Shown here: positions 1 to 6,628 of the stretch, piece by piece | Numbering within the stretch: position 1 is the first letter of the stretch | How the letters are laid out: each line of letters begins with the position of its first letter | Source: Treponema sp. | GTDB taxonomy: Bacteria > Spirochaetota > Spirochaetia > Treponematales > Treponemataceae | DNA: 8,259 bases | Direction: 5' to 3' | NCBI GenBank assembly: GCA_016293645.1 | Contig: JAEDDW010000080.1 | Location: 1-8,259 of the forward strand | Translations under genes and position numbers: made by a program | The notes under the pieces: model-generated | Database searches by the model: none | Seen by the model: the letters and a program-made list of their open reading frames with translations, nothing else | What the model was told of the DNA's origin: nothing

Positions 1-16
1 TTAAGGAGGAAGCATA

Positions 17-412
17 ATGCTCGAAGCAGAAATCCAGAGTTACAAAGATAGAATTCTTGAAACAAGCGGTGTCAACCCTAAGAAGTGCATGGTTTGCGGA
101 AAATGTTCTGCAACTTGCCCTAACTACGATGCAATGGAATACCATCCACATCAGTTTGTTCAGATGGTGGAAAACGGTGAAATCGAACCATTGCTCAAGA
201 GCAAGTCAATCTATGCATGTTTGTCTTGTTTTGCTTGTCTCGAACGCTGCCCACGCCAGGTAGAACCAGCAAAACTTATCGATGCAGTACGCACAGTTGT
301 TGAACGTGAACGTGGCCCACTTCATCTTGATCCTTCTCAGGTTCCTGAGAAACTGGATGAGGATACACCACAGCAGCTTTTGATGAGTGCATTCAGAAAG
401 TACCGCAAATAG
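17..412 (+). CDS. hdrC: HdrC-like 4Fe-4S electron-transfer subunit of a heterodisulfide-reductase-type complex
   Basis: A 131-residue soluble protein with two classical ferredoxin motifs: CMVCGKCSATCP (Cys 24, 27, 30, 34) and CLSCFACLERCP (Cys 68, 71, 74, 78). Both would hold a [4Fe-4S] cluster. This two-cluster small protein is the HdrC family, which in known HdrABC complexes passes electrons from HdrA towards the HdrB catalytic subunit. It is somewhat shorter than methanogen HdrC but has both clusters intact. The ATG is set by a near-perfect AAGGAGGA at 3-10, six bases upstream. No signal peptide or membrane segment is visible, so it should be cytoplasmic. hdrA follows after 15 bases, indicating one transcript. 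The family call is secure; the assignment to an Hdr complex rests on both the motifs and the hdrA neighbour. Confidence 0.88.
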   Translation: MLEAEIQSYKDRILETSGVNPKKCMVCGKCSATCPNYDAMEYHPHQFVQMVENGEIEPLLKSKSIYACLSCFACLERCPRQVEPAKLIDAVRTVVERERGPLHLDPSQVPEKLDEDTPQQLLMSAFRKYRK

Positions 413-427
413 GAGCACAGTAGAAAT

Positions 428-2437
428 ATGGAAAGAATTGGTGTTTTTGTATGTCACTGTGGAACCAACATTGCCGGTACAGTTGACGTAGCAAAGGTTG
501 CAGAAGAAGTTGGCAAGATGCCAGAGGTTGTTTACTCAACCAACTACACATACATGTGTTCTTCTGCAGGTCAGAAGATGATTGAAGACCACATTAAGGA
601 AGACAAGCTTACAGGCGTTGTTCTCTGTTCTTGTTCTCCACGCATGCACGAAAAGACATTCCGTTCATGTGCAGCACGTGCAGGCCTCAATCAGTTCAAA
701 GTTGAAATTGCAAACATCCGTGAACAGACTTCATGGGTTGGCAAAAATATTGAAGAAAATACAGAAAAGGCTATTGCCCTTGCAAAGGCTGCAGTTGCAA
801 AGACTGTCCTCAATACTCCTCTTACAGAAGGTGAAACTCCTGTTACAAAGAGAGCCCTGGTTATCGGTGGCGGTATTGCAGGTATTACGGCTGCCCTCGA
901 CATTGCAGATGCAGGCTTCCCTGTAGACATCGTTGAAAAGAAAGTTACAGTCGGCGGAAAGATGGCAATGCTCGACAAGACATTCCCTACCCTTGACTGT
1001 GCTTCTTGTATCGTTACTCCAAAAATGACGGAAGTAAGCCAGAATCCTAACATCAGAATTCTTTCTTACTCAGAAGTTGTTGGCGTAAAGGGATACATCG
1101 GAAACTTCACAATCGACATCAAGCGCCATGCACGCTATGTTGACGAAACAAAGTGTACAGGTTGTGGTGCATGTATCGAAGCCTGTCCAAACAAGAAGGT
1201 TCCAAACGACTTTAACCTTAATCTTGACAACAAGAAGGCAATCTACATTCCATTCGCACAGGCTGTTCCAAAGGTAGCTACAATCGATGCAAATTACTGT
1301 CTGCACCAGAAAGCTGCAAAGAACGGCAAGGATGCCTGTGGATTCTGCCAGAAGGCATGTGGAGTTGGAGCAATCGACTTCAACATGCAGGATGAAGTAA
1401 TCACAGAAAAGTACGGTACAATCATCGTAGCAACTGGTTACAATCCAATTGAACTCACAAAATTCGACGAATATGCTTACAGCCAGAGCCCGGACGTTGT
1501 TTCATCACTTGAATTCGAACGCCTCTGCAATGCTTCAGGTCCAACAAGCGGTCACTTGAAGCGCCCGTCAGACGGTAAGGAACCAAAGAACATCGTATTC
1601 GTTCAGTGTGTAGGTTCCCGCTGTGCAGCTGATGCAACAAAGGGGCATGAATACTGTTCTAAAATCTGCTGTATGTACACAGCAAAGCACGCAATCCTTA
1701 CCCGCGACCACTATCCAGACACAAACGTTTGGGTATTCTACATTGATGTTCGTACACCAGGAAAACTCTTTGATGAATTCTACCGCCGTGCAGTTGAACA
1801 GTATGGCGTTCACTACATCAAGGGCCAGGTTGGAAAAGTTACTCCACTTTCAGACGGAACTCTCGATGTTCAGGGTTCAGACCTTATTTTGAACAAGCAG
1901 GTTCACATTAAGGCTGACATGGTTGTTCTTGCTGCATCTATCGAAGCTGACAAATCAGCTCGTCCACTTGCAACAATGCTTACAACATCCATGGACAACA
2001 ATGACTTCTTCCTTGAAGCTCATGCTAAGCTCCGCCCTGTAGAAAGCCCAACAGCAGGTATCTTCCTTGCAGGTTGCTGCCAGGGTCCAAAGGATATTCC
2101 TGAAACTGTTGCCCAGTCTTCCGGTGCTGCTGCAAAGGCCATCTGTCTCCTCGTAAAAGACAGTCTCAAGACAAACCCATGTACTGCCCATCCAAACGAA
2201 AACCTTTGTAACGGATGCGGACAGTGTGTTAATGTTTGTCCTTACGGTGCAATCTCTTATGTTGACAAGGATTTCCGCGGACCAAACAGAACAACAATTA
2301 CAAGACACGTTTCTCAGGTTAATACAGCAATGTGTCAGGGTTGTGGTGCATGTACAGTTGCCTGTCCTTCAGGTGCCATGGACTTGCACGGATTCTCTAA
2401 CAGCCAGATTTTGGCAGAGGTTGATGCAGTACTATGA
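428..2437 (+). CDS. hdrA: HdrA-like FAD/iron-sulfur electron-bifurcating subunit
   Basis: A 669-residue protein with the HdrA domain order. An N-terminal domain (about 1-135) carries the CHCGTN motif at 9-14 and CSCSPR near 67-72. A thioredoxin-reductase-like FAD domain begins with the dinucleotide fold GGGIAG at 147-152. An inserted ferredoxin domain has Cys 243, 246, 249, 253, then Cys 291, 304, 307, 311. The FAD domain resumes with the HdrA signature cysteines 394, 399, 410, 414 and 415 and the AGCCQGPKDIPE motif near 548-559. A C-terminal ferredoxin domain has Cys 594, 597, 600, 604 and Cys 636, 639, 642, 646. In characterised homologues this FAD splits electron pairs between ferredoxin and a high-potential acceptor. 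AGGAG at 411-415 overlaps the hdrC stop and lies 12 bases before the ATG, a rather long spacing. Its stop overlaps the next start as ATGA. All expected motifs are present; actual bifurcation here is inferred from the family. Confidence 0.95.
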   Translation: MERIGVFVCHCGTNIAGTVDVAKVAEEVGKMPEVVYSTNYTYMCSSAGQKMIEDHIKEDKLTGVVLCSCSPRMHEKTFRSCAARAGLNQFKVEIANIREQTSWVGKNIEENTEKAIALAKAAVAKTVLNTPLTEGETPVTKRALVIGGGIAGITAALDIADAGFPVDIVEKKVTVGGKMAMLDKTFPTLDCASCIVTPKMTEVSQNPNIRILSYSEVVGVKGYIGNFTIDIKRHARYVDETKCTGCGACIEACPNKKVPNDFNLNLDNKKAIYIPFAQAVPKVATIDANYCLHQKAAKNGKDACGFCQKACGVGAIDFNMQDEVITEKYGTIIVATGYNPIELTKFDEYAYSQSPDVVSSLEFERLCNASGPTSGHLKRPSDGKEPKNIVFVQCVGSRCAADATKGHEYCSKICCMYTAKHAILTRDHYPDTNVWVFYIDVRTPGKLFDEFYRRAVEQYGVHYIKGQVGKVTPLSDGTLDVQGSDLILNKQVHIKADMVVLAASIEADKSARPLATMLTTSMDNNDFFLEAHAKLRPVESPTAGIFLAGCCQGPKDIPETVAQSSGAAAKAICLLVKDSLKTNPCTAHPNENLCNGCGQCVNVCPYGAISYVDKDFRGPNRTTITRHVSQVNTAMCQGCGACTVACPSGAMDLHGFSNSQILAEVDAVL

Positions 2438-2877
2438 GTGAATCAAACAAGAACTGGACACCAAAAATCGTAGCATTCTGCTGCAACTGGTGTTCTTACG
2501 CAGGTGCTGACCTTGCCGGAAACAACCGCCTTGACTACCCTGCAAACGTAAAGATCATCCGCATCCCATGCTCATGCCGCTTGAACCCATTGTTCATTCT
2601 CCGTGCATTCCAGCGTGGTGCTGACGGTGTTATTTTGTGTGGCTGCCACCCAGGTGACTGTCACTATTCAACAGGAAACTATTTTGCACGCCGCCGTATG
2701 ACACTCCTCTTTTCAATGCTCAACTTCCTGGGAATTGAAAAGGAAAGAACTCGTGTAGAATGGTGTTCTGCTGCTGAAGGTGTACGCTTTGCAGGTCTCA
2801 TGAACGACTTTGTGGCAAAGATTACAGCTCTCGGTGAAAACAAAAAGCTGGAGGACTTGAGATGCAAGAAAAATTAA
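2434..2877 (+). CDS. flxD: FlxD/MvhD-family 2Fe-2S electron-transfer protein
   Basis: A 147-residue protein matching the MvhD family across its length. The family signatures are FCCNWCSYAGADLAG (about 15-29; Cys 16, 17, 20), PCSCR at 45-49 (Cys 46, 48) and CGCHPGDCHY at 69-78 (Cys 69, 71, 76), which together provide ligands for a [2Fe-2S] centre. In methanogens MvhD links the MvhAG hydrogenase to HdrA. In bacterial Flx clusters the MvhD-like FlxD links the NADH-oxidising module to HdrA. With no hydrogenase genes visible and FlxCBA following, the latter role is inferred. Translation is probably coupled to hdrA through the ATGA overlap, and its 3' end overlaps flxC by 16 bases. Extra cysteines occur at 111 (WCSAAEG) and 144 near the C-terminus, the latter encoded within the overlap with flxC. 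Confidence 0.92.
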   Translation: MSESNKNWTPKIVAFCCNWCSYAGADLAGNNRLDYPANVKIIRIPCSCRLNPLFILRAFQRGADGVILCGCHPGDCHYSTGNYFARRRMTLLFSMLNFLGIEKERTRVEWCSAAEGVRFAGLMNDFVAKITALGENKKLEDLRCKKN

Positions 2878-3824
2878 TCGCTCGCGCTAAAGAATTGCTT
2901 GCTGAAGGAAAAGTTCAGAAGGTTGTCGGTTGGTCAAAGGGTCTCTTTGAAGACGACATCACACCAGCTGTTTTCTCATCAGCAGAAGAACTTGACAAAG
3001 GTTTTGTCTTCAACAAATACTGCAAGGCAAACCTTTCAAAGTATCTCGTAAAGATTACTCATGAAATTGAAGTAAAGAAGAGTACAACACGCATGAACAA
3101 TACAATGGCAAAGCAGAGGGATCCAAATGCACAGGATGCACCTATCCCTTCTGAAGTTGTTCTTGTATTCCTCAAGCCAGCTGACACATACTCATTTACT
3201 CAGCTTCTTAAAGAAAACCGCATTACTCGTGACGATGTTTACGCAATCGGTGTTCCATGTCAGGATACTCTTGACGGTGGAGCTGCCTGTGGTCCATGTG
3301 CCGGAAAGACACACGTTTCCTGCGACGAACTCATTGGAGCTGAACCAGGACAGGTTTACCAGGGCGAAAATAAAACAATGGAAATGGTTGCAAAGATTGA
3401 AGCCATGACAGACGATGAAAGATTCGAATTCTGGCGCGGTGAAATGTCACGCTGTATCCGCTGTAATGCCTGCCGCAACGTTTGTCCTGCATGTACATGC
3501 GAAAAGTGTGTATTCGACAACAATGCCCTTTACACAACACAGAAAGTTGCAGAAACAAGTTTCGAAGAAAACCTCTTCCACATCATCCGCGCATGGCACG
3601 TAACAGGCCGCTGTACAGGTTGTGGAGAATGTTCAAGAGTTTGTCCACAGGGCATTCCTCTTCACCTTTTGAACGGAAAGATGGCAAAGGATATCAATGA
3701 AATCTACGGCCCATACCAGGCTGGTGCTGACATGGAATCCAAGCCTGCAATGCTCCGCTTTGAAGAAAATGACCCAGAAACAACAATCGTTTACGACAGA
3801 TCTAATAACGGAGGTGCAGAATAA
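2862..3824 (+). CDS. flxC: FlxC-like 4Fe-4S dicluster electron-transfer protein
   Basis: A 320-residue soluble iron-sulfur protein. Residues 1-160 are a globular domain with a GVPCQ motif (130-134), resembling the start of F420-dehydrogenase beta-type domains, followed by further cysteines at 143, 146 and 154. The ferredoxin part has CIRCNACRNVCP (Cys 198, 201, 204, 208) with additional Cys 211, 213 and 216, then CTGCGECSRVCP (Cys 251, 254, 257, 261). Two [4Fe-4S] clusters are well supported, and the extra cysteines could bind a third centre. GGAGG at 2850-2854, seven bases before the ATG, fixes the start even though it lies inside flxD. Its stop overlaps the flxB start as TAATG. The FlxC name comes from position between FlxD and the AsrA-like FlxB as well as from the motifs. 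It presumably relays electrons between FlxB and FlxD/HdrA; this relay order is inferred. Confidence 0.78.
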   Translation: MQEKLIARAKELLAEGKVQKVVGWSKGLFEDDITPAVFSSAEELDKGFVFNKYCKANLSKYLVKITHEIEVKKSTTRMNNTMAKQRDPNAQDAPIPSEVVLVFLKPADTYSFTQLLKENRITRDDVYAIGVPCQDTLDGGAACGPCAGKTHVSCDELIGAEPGQVYQGENKTMEMVAKIEAMTDDERFEFWRGEMSRCIRCNACRNVCPACTCEKCVFDNNALYTTQKVAETSFEENLFHIIRAWHVTGRCTGCGECSRVCPQGIPLHLLNGKMAKDINEIYGPYQAGADMESKPAMLRFEENDPETTIVYDRSNNGGAE

Positions 3825-4870
3825 TGCTTTCTATTTCTAAAGATAAGATCGATTCATTATTTGAACTCATCGGTTCAAAGCAGCCTTTGTATCTGCCTGT
3901 TGACAACAATGCAGGAACTGCCGACTTCCAGAAATGGGAAAAAGGCACAAAGCTTTCTTCAGCCCTCAAGACAGTTCGCTCAGCAAAGGACTTCTTCTTC
4001 CCAAAGACAGAACACATGGTTTCTTACCAGATGAACGGTCAGGAAGTTAAGGTTGAAGATCCAAGAAAAGATGTTGAAGATTTCGTAATCTTCGGTGTAA
4101 GGGCTTGTGATGCAAAGGGTTTTGAATGCATTGACGGTGTTTACCTTAACATGAATCCTGTTGATTCATACTACAAGAACCGCCGCGACCACGGAACAGT
4201 AATCGTTCTTGCATGTAACGAACCTGCAAAGACCTGCTTCTGTACTTCATACAAGATTGACCCTACTCTTGCTTCTCCAGCTGGAGACGTAAGCTGCTGG
4301 CTTGCCGATGACAAGTACTACTTCCAGGCAAACACAGAAAAGGGAAAGGCTTTTGTAGAAAACGCAAAGTCTGTACTTGCAGATGCTGCAGATTCAGCAG
4401 TAGACGCAGTAAAAAAGGACATTGCTGCAAAGGTTGAAAAGCTTCCATTTGCTCACCTTGACCTTTCAAAGGTAGGTGACGTAAAGCCTGAACAGATGAT
4501 GAAGATCTTCAATTCCAAGATCTGGACAAAGGTTTCAGAAGCCTGCGTAGGTTGCGGAACTTGTACTTACGTATGTCCTACCTGTATGTGTTTCGACGTA
4601 AGGGACTTCAAGACAAACAACGGAATCCGTCAGATCCGCTGCTGGGATTCCTGCATGTTCAACGACTTTACACAAATGGCTGCAGAAAACCCACGCCACA
4701 CACAGAAGGAACGCTCACGCCAGCGCTTCATGCACAAGCTTGTTTACTACCCGATGGCACACGAAGGAATGTTTTCTTGTGTAGGTTGCGGACGCTGTCT
4801 TGAAAGCTGCCCTGTAAACATGAATGCAGTAAAGGTTCTCAAAGCAATTTCTGAATCTGATGATATCTAG
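3824..4870 (+). CDS. flxB: FlxB-like 4Fe-4S protein of the AsrA/HydB (sulfhydrogenase beta) family
   Basis: A 348-residue protein with the AsrA/HydB layout. The N-terminal part contains the GVRACDAKGFECIDGVYL block (91-108), a DSYYKNRRD segment (114-122) and CNEPAKTCFC (131-140). The C-terminal part has CVGCGTCTYVCPTCMC (Cys 241, 244, 247, 251, 254, 256), a CWDSC motif (273-277) and CVGCGRCLESCP (Cys 319, 322, 325, 329). AsrA of anaerobic sulfite reductase and HydB of archaeal sulfhydrogenase are 4Fe-4S partners of an FAD/NAD(P)-binding subunit, and here that subunit is the next gene. The start has GGAGGT at 3810-3815. It should accept electrons from FlxA and pass them to FlxC or FlxD. A helical, Ala/Lys/Asp-rich stretch at about 181-206 separates the two halves. 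No sulfite-reductase catalytic subunit (AsrC-like) is visible in the window, so an Asr role is unlikely. Confidence 0.85.
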   Translation: MLSISKDKIDSLFELIGSKQPLYLPVDNNAGTADFQKWEKGTKLSSALKTVRSAKDFFFPKTEHMVSYQMNGQEVKVEDPRKDVEDFVIFGVRACDAKGFECIDGVYLNMNPVDSYYKNRRDHGTVIVLACNEPAKTCFCTSYKIDPTLASPAGDVSCWLADDKYYFQANTEKGKAFVENAKSVLADAADSAVDAVKKDIAAKVEKLPFAHLDLSKVGDVKPEQMMKIFNSKIWTKVSEACVGCGTCTYVCPTCMCFDVRDFKTNNGIRQIRCWDSCMFNDFTQMAAENPRHTQKERSRQRFMHKLVYYPMAHEGMFSCVGCGRCLESCPVNMNAVKVLKAISESDDI

Positions 4871-4871
4871 T

Positions 4872-4877
4872 AAGGAG
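4872..4877 (+). promoter_or_regulatory. Ribosome binding site that decides the flxA start
   Basis: AAGGAG lies two bases after the flxB stop codon and six bases before the ATG at 4884. An in-frame upstream ATG at 4860 falls inside flxB and has no comparable Shine-Dalgarno sequence, so 4884 is preferred. Confidence 0.8.
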
Positions 4878-4883
4878 AAAAGA

Positions 4884-5714
4884 ATGGAAAAAAATGAATC
4901 ATTTATTCCTTACGTAGGAAAAATTATTGACATTAAGCAGGAAACTCCTGATGTTAAGACATTCCGTGTAGTTGGTCTTGACGGAAAGAAACTCTTTGAA
5001 CACATTCCTGGACAGTGCGCAATGCTCATCGTTCCAGGTGTCGGTGAATCAATGATTTCCATCACTTCATCTCCAACAATGCAGGATGCAATGGAATTCT
5101 CTATCAAGAGATGTGGTTGTGTTACTGAATGGCTCCACAAGGCTGAAGTTGGCCAGCAGATCTGTCTTCGCGGACCTGTTGGAAACGGATTCCCAGTAGA
5201 AGGTGCCCTCAAGGGCAAGGACATTCTCGTTATTGCCGGTGGTATCGGTATTGCTCCAGTTCACTCTGTAGTAAACTACATGATGGACAACCGTGCAAAC
5301 TACGGAAAAATCCAGGTCATCTATGGTGCCCGCTCAAAGGCTGACCTTGTTCGCCTTGATGAAATGCAGAACTCATGGATGAAACAGCCAAACTGTTCTA
5401 TCGACATTACAATCGACCGTGCAGAAGAAGGCTGGGATGGACACGTAGGATTCGTTCCTCCATTCATTACTGAACTCAAGCCTGATGCAGGCATGACAGT
5501 AATCATGTGTGGACCTCCAATCCTCATCCACATGTCGCTGAAGATTTTGAAGGATCTTGGATTCAAGGACGAGCAGATCTTCACAACAATGGAAATGAGA
5601 ATGAAGTGCGGTATCGGAAAGTGCGGTCGCTGTAACATCGGTGACAAGTTCGTTTGTAAAGACGGTCCGGTATTCAGCTTTGACCAGTTGGGTGAATTAC
5701 CACCAGAATACTAA
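4884..5714 (+). CDS. flxA: FlxA-like FAD/NAD(P)-binding oxidoreductase (AsrB/HydG family)
   Basis: From the chosen ATG this is 276 residues. A ferredoxin-NADP-reductase-type FAD domain comes first, with the flavin-binding segment MISITSSP at 57-64 and GPVGNGF at 97-103. The NAD(P) domain follows, with AGGIGIAPVHS at 118-128 and MCGPP near 208-212. The C-terminus has a [2Fe-2S] motif CGIGKCGRC at 242-250 (Cys 242, 247, 250) closed by Cys 258 in FVCKDGPVF. This arrangement is that of AsrB, sulfhydrogenase gamma and FlxA. The likely role is entry of electrons from NADH into the Flx-HdrA relay; cofactor preference between NADH and NADPH cannot be read confidently from sequence alone. It is the last gene of the overlapping block; a 100-base spacer with inverted repeats follows. 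Confidence 0.88.
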   Translation: MEKNESFIPYVGKIIDIKQETPDVKTFRVVGLDGKKLFEHIPGQCAMLIVPGVGESMISITSSPTMQDAMEFSIKRCGCVTEWLHKAEVGQQICLRGPVGNGFPVEGALKGKDILVIAGGIGIAPVHSVVNYMMDNRANYGKIQVIYGARSKADLVRLDEMQNSWMKQPNCSIDITIDRAEEGWDGHVGFVPPFITELKPDAGMTVIMCGPPILIHMSLKILKDLGFKDEQIFTTMEMRMKCGIGKCGRCNIGDKFVCKDGPVFSFDQLGELPPEY

Positions 5715-5719
5715 TCAAA

Positions 5720-5742
5720 GGCCCTGAGCCTGTCGAAGGGCC
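5720..5742. repeat. Perfect 6-bp hairpin within a larger inverted repeat
   Basis: GGCCCT (5720-5725) and AGGGCC (5737-5742) pair perfectly around an 11-base loop, five bases after the flxA stop. No T-run follows, so it is not a standard intrinsic terminator. It may be a dispersed genomic palindrome unit or an mRNA 3'-end stabiliser. Confidence 0.6.
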
Positions 5743-5785
5743 GACATCAAGCAATTGATTGTATGGGTTACTTCGACAAGCTCAG
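5724..5785. repeat. Imperfect 15-bp inverted repeat between flxA and the FrdB-like gene
   Basis: CTGAGCCTGTCGAAG (5724-5738) and CTTCGACAAGCTCAG (5771-5785) are complementary at 14 of 15 positions, separated by 32 bases. The left arm overlaps the smaller GGCCCT hairpin, so the two folds are mutually exclusive. A T-rich stretch (TCTTTTT, 5794-5800) follows ten bases after the right arm and runs straight into the AGGAG of the next gene. A repeat pair, a weak attenuator or a processing site are all possible. Nothing else is recognised in this 100-base spacer. Confidence 0.65.
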
Positions 5786-5814
5786 CGACCCTGTCTTTTT
5801 AGGAGAAAAAAACT

Positions 5815-6495
5815 ATGGCAGAAAAAGAAATGGCCACAATCTACATTTTTGGCAAGAAATACAGCGTTCCTGCAGAACTTACAATCATGAACGCTATGGA
5901 ATACGCAGGATACCAGCTTAAGCGCGGTTGCGGTTGCCGCAACGGTTTCTGTGGTGCCTGTGCAACAATCTACCGCATCAAGGGAACAAACCAGCTCCAG
6001 ACATGTCTCGCATGTTCAAAGAAGGTTGAAAACGATATGTACATCGCAACCCTTCCTTTCTTCCCTCTCGTAAAGCAGGTTTACGACATCAACACAGTAA
6101 AGCCAGAACAGTCAATCATGATGCAGCTCTATCCAGAAATCTACTCATGTGTTGGATGTAACGCTTGTACTCGTGCATGTCCACAGAGCCTCAACACAAT
6201 GCAGTACATCGCTTACGCTCAGCGCGGTGACTTTGCAAAGGCTGCAGACCTTTCATTTGACTGCGTAATGTGCGGATGCTGTTCTTCACGCTGTCCAGCA
6301 GGAATCAGCCACCCACAGGTTGCAGAACTTGCACGCCGTATCAACGGTAAGTACCTCCAGCCACAGACACAGCACCTCATTGACCGTGTTGCTGAAATCG
6401 AAGAAGGAAAGTGCGAAGCTGCTATCCAGGAAATGATGAACAACTCCATCGAAAAGATGAAGGAATTGTACAACAACCGCGACATCGAAAAGTAG
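5815..6495 (+). CDS. SdhB/FrdB-like iron-sulfur protein, soluble, with 2Fe-2S and two 4Fe-4S motifs
   Basis: A 226-residue protein. An N-terminal plant-type ferredoxin domain has CRNGFCGAC (Cys 41, 46, 49) closed by Cys 64, with extra Cys 39 and 67. An alpha-helical ferredoxin domain follows with CVGCNACTRACP (Cys 112, 115, 118, 122) and CVMCGCCSSRCP (Cys 150, 153, 156, 160). This is the fumarate reductase/succinate dehydrogenase iron-sulfur subunit plan. The third cluster has four well-spaced cysteines, so a [4Fe-4S] rather than the usual [3Fe-4S] is predicted. The last 50 residues are charged and helical (about 175-226). There is no HdrB-like CCG domain, unlike archaeal thiol:fumarate reductase TfrB, and no membrane segment. 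AGGAG at 5801-5805 lies nine bases before the ATG. Its likely partner is the flavoprotein downstream, to which it would deliver electrons from the Hdr/Flx module or another donor; this is inferred from adjacency. Confidence 0.85.
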   Translation: MAEKEMATIYIFGKKYSVPAELTIMNAMEYAGYQLKRGCGCRNGFCGACATIYRIKGTNQLQTCLACSKKVENDMYIATLPFFPLVKQVYDINTVKPEQSIMMQLYPEIYSCVGCNACTRACPQSLNTMQYIAYAQRGDFAKAADLSFDCVMCGCCSSRCPAGISHPQVAELARRINGKYLQPQTQHLIDRVAEIEEGKCEAAIQEMMNNSIEKMKELYNNRDIEK

Positions 6496-6497
6496 TC

Positions 6498-6525
6498 ACA
6501 AAATCGCCTTCCCTGGCGATTTTGT
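6498..6525 (+). terminator. Probable intrinsic (Rho-independent) terminator after the FrdB-like gene
   Basis: ACAAAATCGCC (6498-6508) and GGCGATTTTGT (6515-6525) form a perfect 11-bp stem with a 6-base loop, starting two bases after the stop codon. The stem has a GC-rich top and an A/T-rich base, so transcript from the + strand ends in a U-rich stretch. The symmetric A/T flanks could also let it work in the opposite direction. The T-run is interrupted by a G, so read-through is likely to be partial. Confidence 0.72.
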
Positions 6526-6531
6526 TCAGAC

Positions 6532-6551
6532 AGTTTCGCCAAGGCAAAACT
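6532..6551. repeat. Small imperfect hairpin downstream of the terminator
   Basis: AGTTTCGCC (6532-6540) and GGCAAAACT (6543-6551) pair at eight of nine positions, with a C-A mismatch at 6537/6546. The loop is only two bases, so the closing C-G pair probably opens. It may extend the termination region or be a dispersed repeat. Confidence 0.45.
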
Positions 6552-6578
6552 CGCAGGTTGTTATACAAAAACATTGGA

Positions 6579-6596
6579 CGCGACCTTCATGTCGCG
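6579..6596. repeat. GC-rich dyad upstream of the FrdA-like gene
   Basis: CGCGAC (6579-6584) and GTCGCG (6591-6596) are perfect inverted arms around a 6-base spacer, 33 bases before the start codon. It could be a transcription-factor operator, a 5'-UTR hairpin or a dispersed repeat. There is no T-run after it on the + strand, so it is not a + strand terminator. Confidence 0.5.
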
Positions 6597-6628
6597 ATAA
6601 AAACCTTAATACTAAGAGGTAACATTAC

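Noticed and set aside
1..4. TAA at 2-4 as the end of an upstream gene such as hdrB
   Set aside because: Only one base precedes it, so no coding sequence can be read; any stop here is a guess.
4860..4883. Earlier in-frame ATG for flxA, adding eight residues
   Set aside because: It lies inside flxB and has no Shine-Dalgarno sequence, while the ATG at 4884 has AAGGAG at ideal spacing and matches the family N-terminus.
3824..5714. FlxB and FlxA as anaerobic sulfite reductase AsrA and AsrB
   Set aside because: No AsrC-type siroheme sulfite reductase is visible in the window, and the immediate FlxC/FlxD/HdrA neighbours indicate the Flx-Hdr relay.
5720..6596. Short palindromes as a CRISPR array or insertion-sequence ends
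   Set aside because: The repeats are not regularly spaced direct repeats, have different sequences, and no transposase or Cas gene is present.
6574..6601. Promoter for the FrdA-like gene: TTGGAC, 16-base spacer, GATAAA, with the GC-rich dyad in the spacer
   Set aside because: Both boxes match the consensus poorly, and such matches are common by chance; not listed without RNA start-site data.
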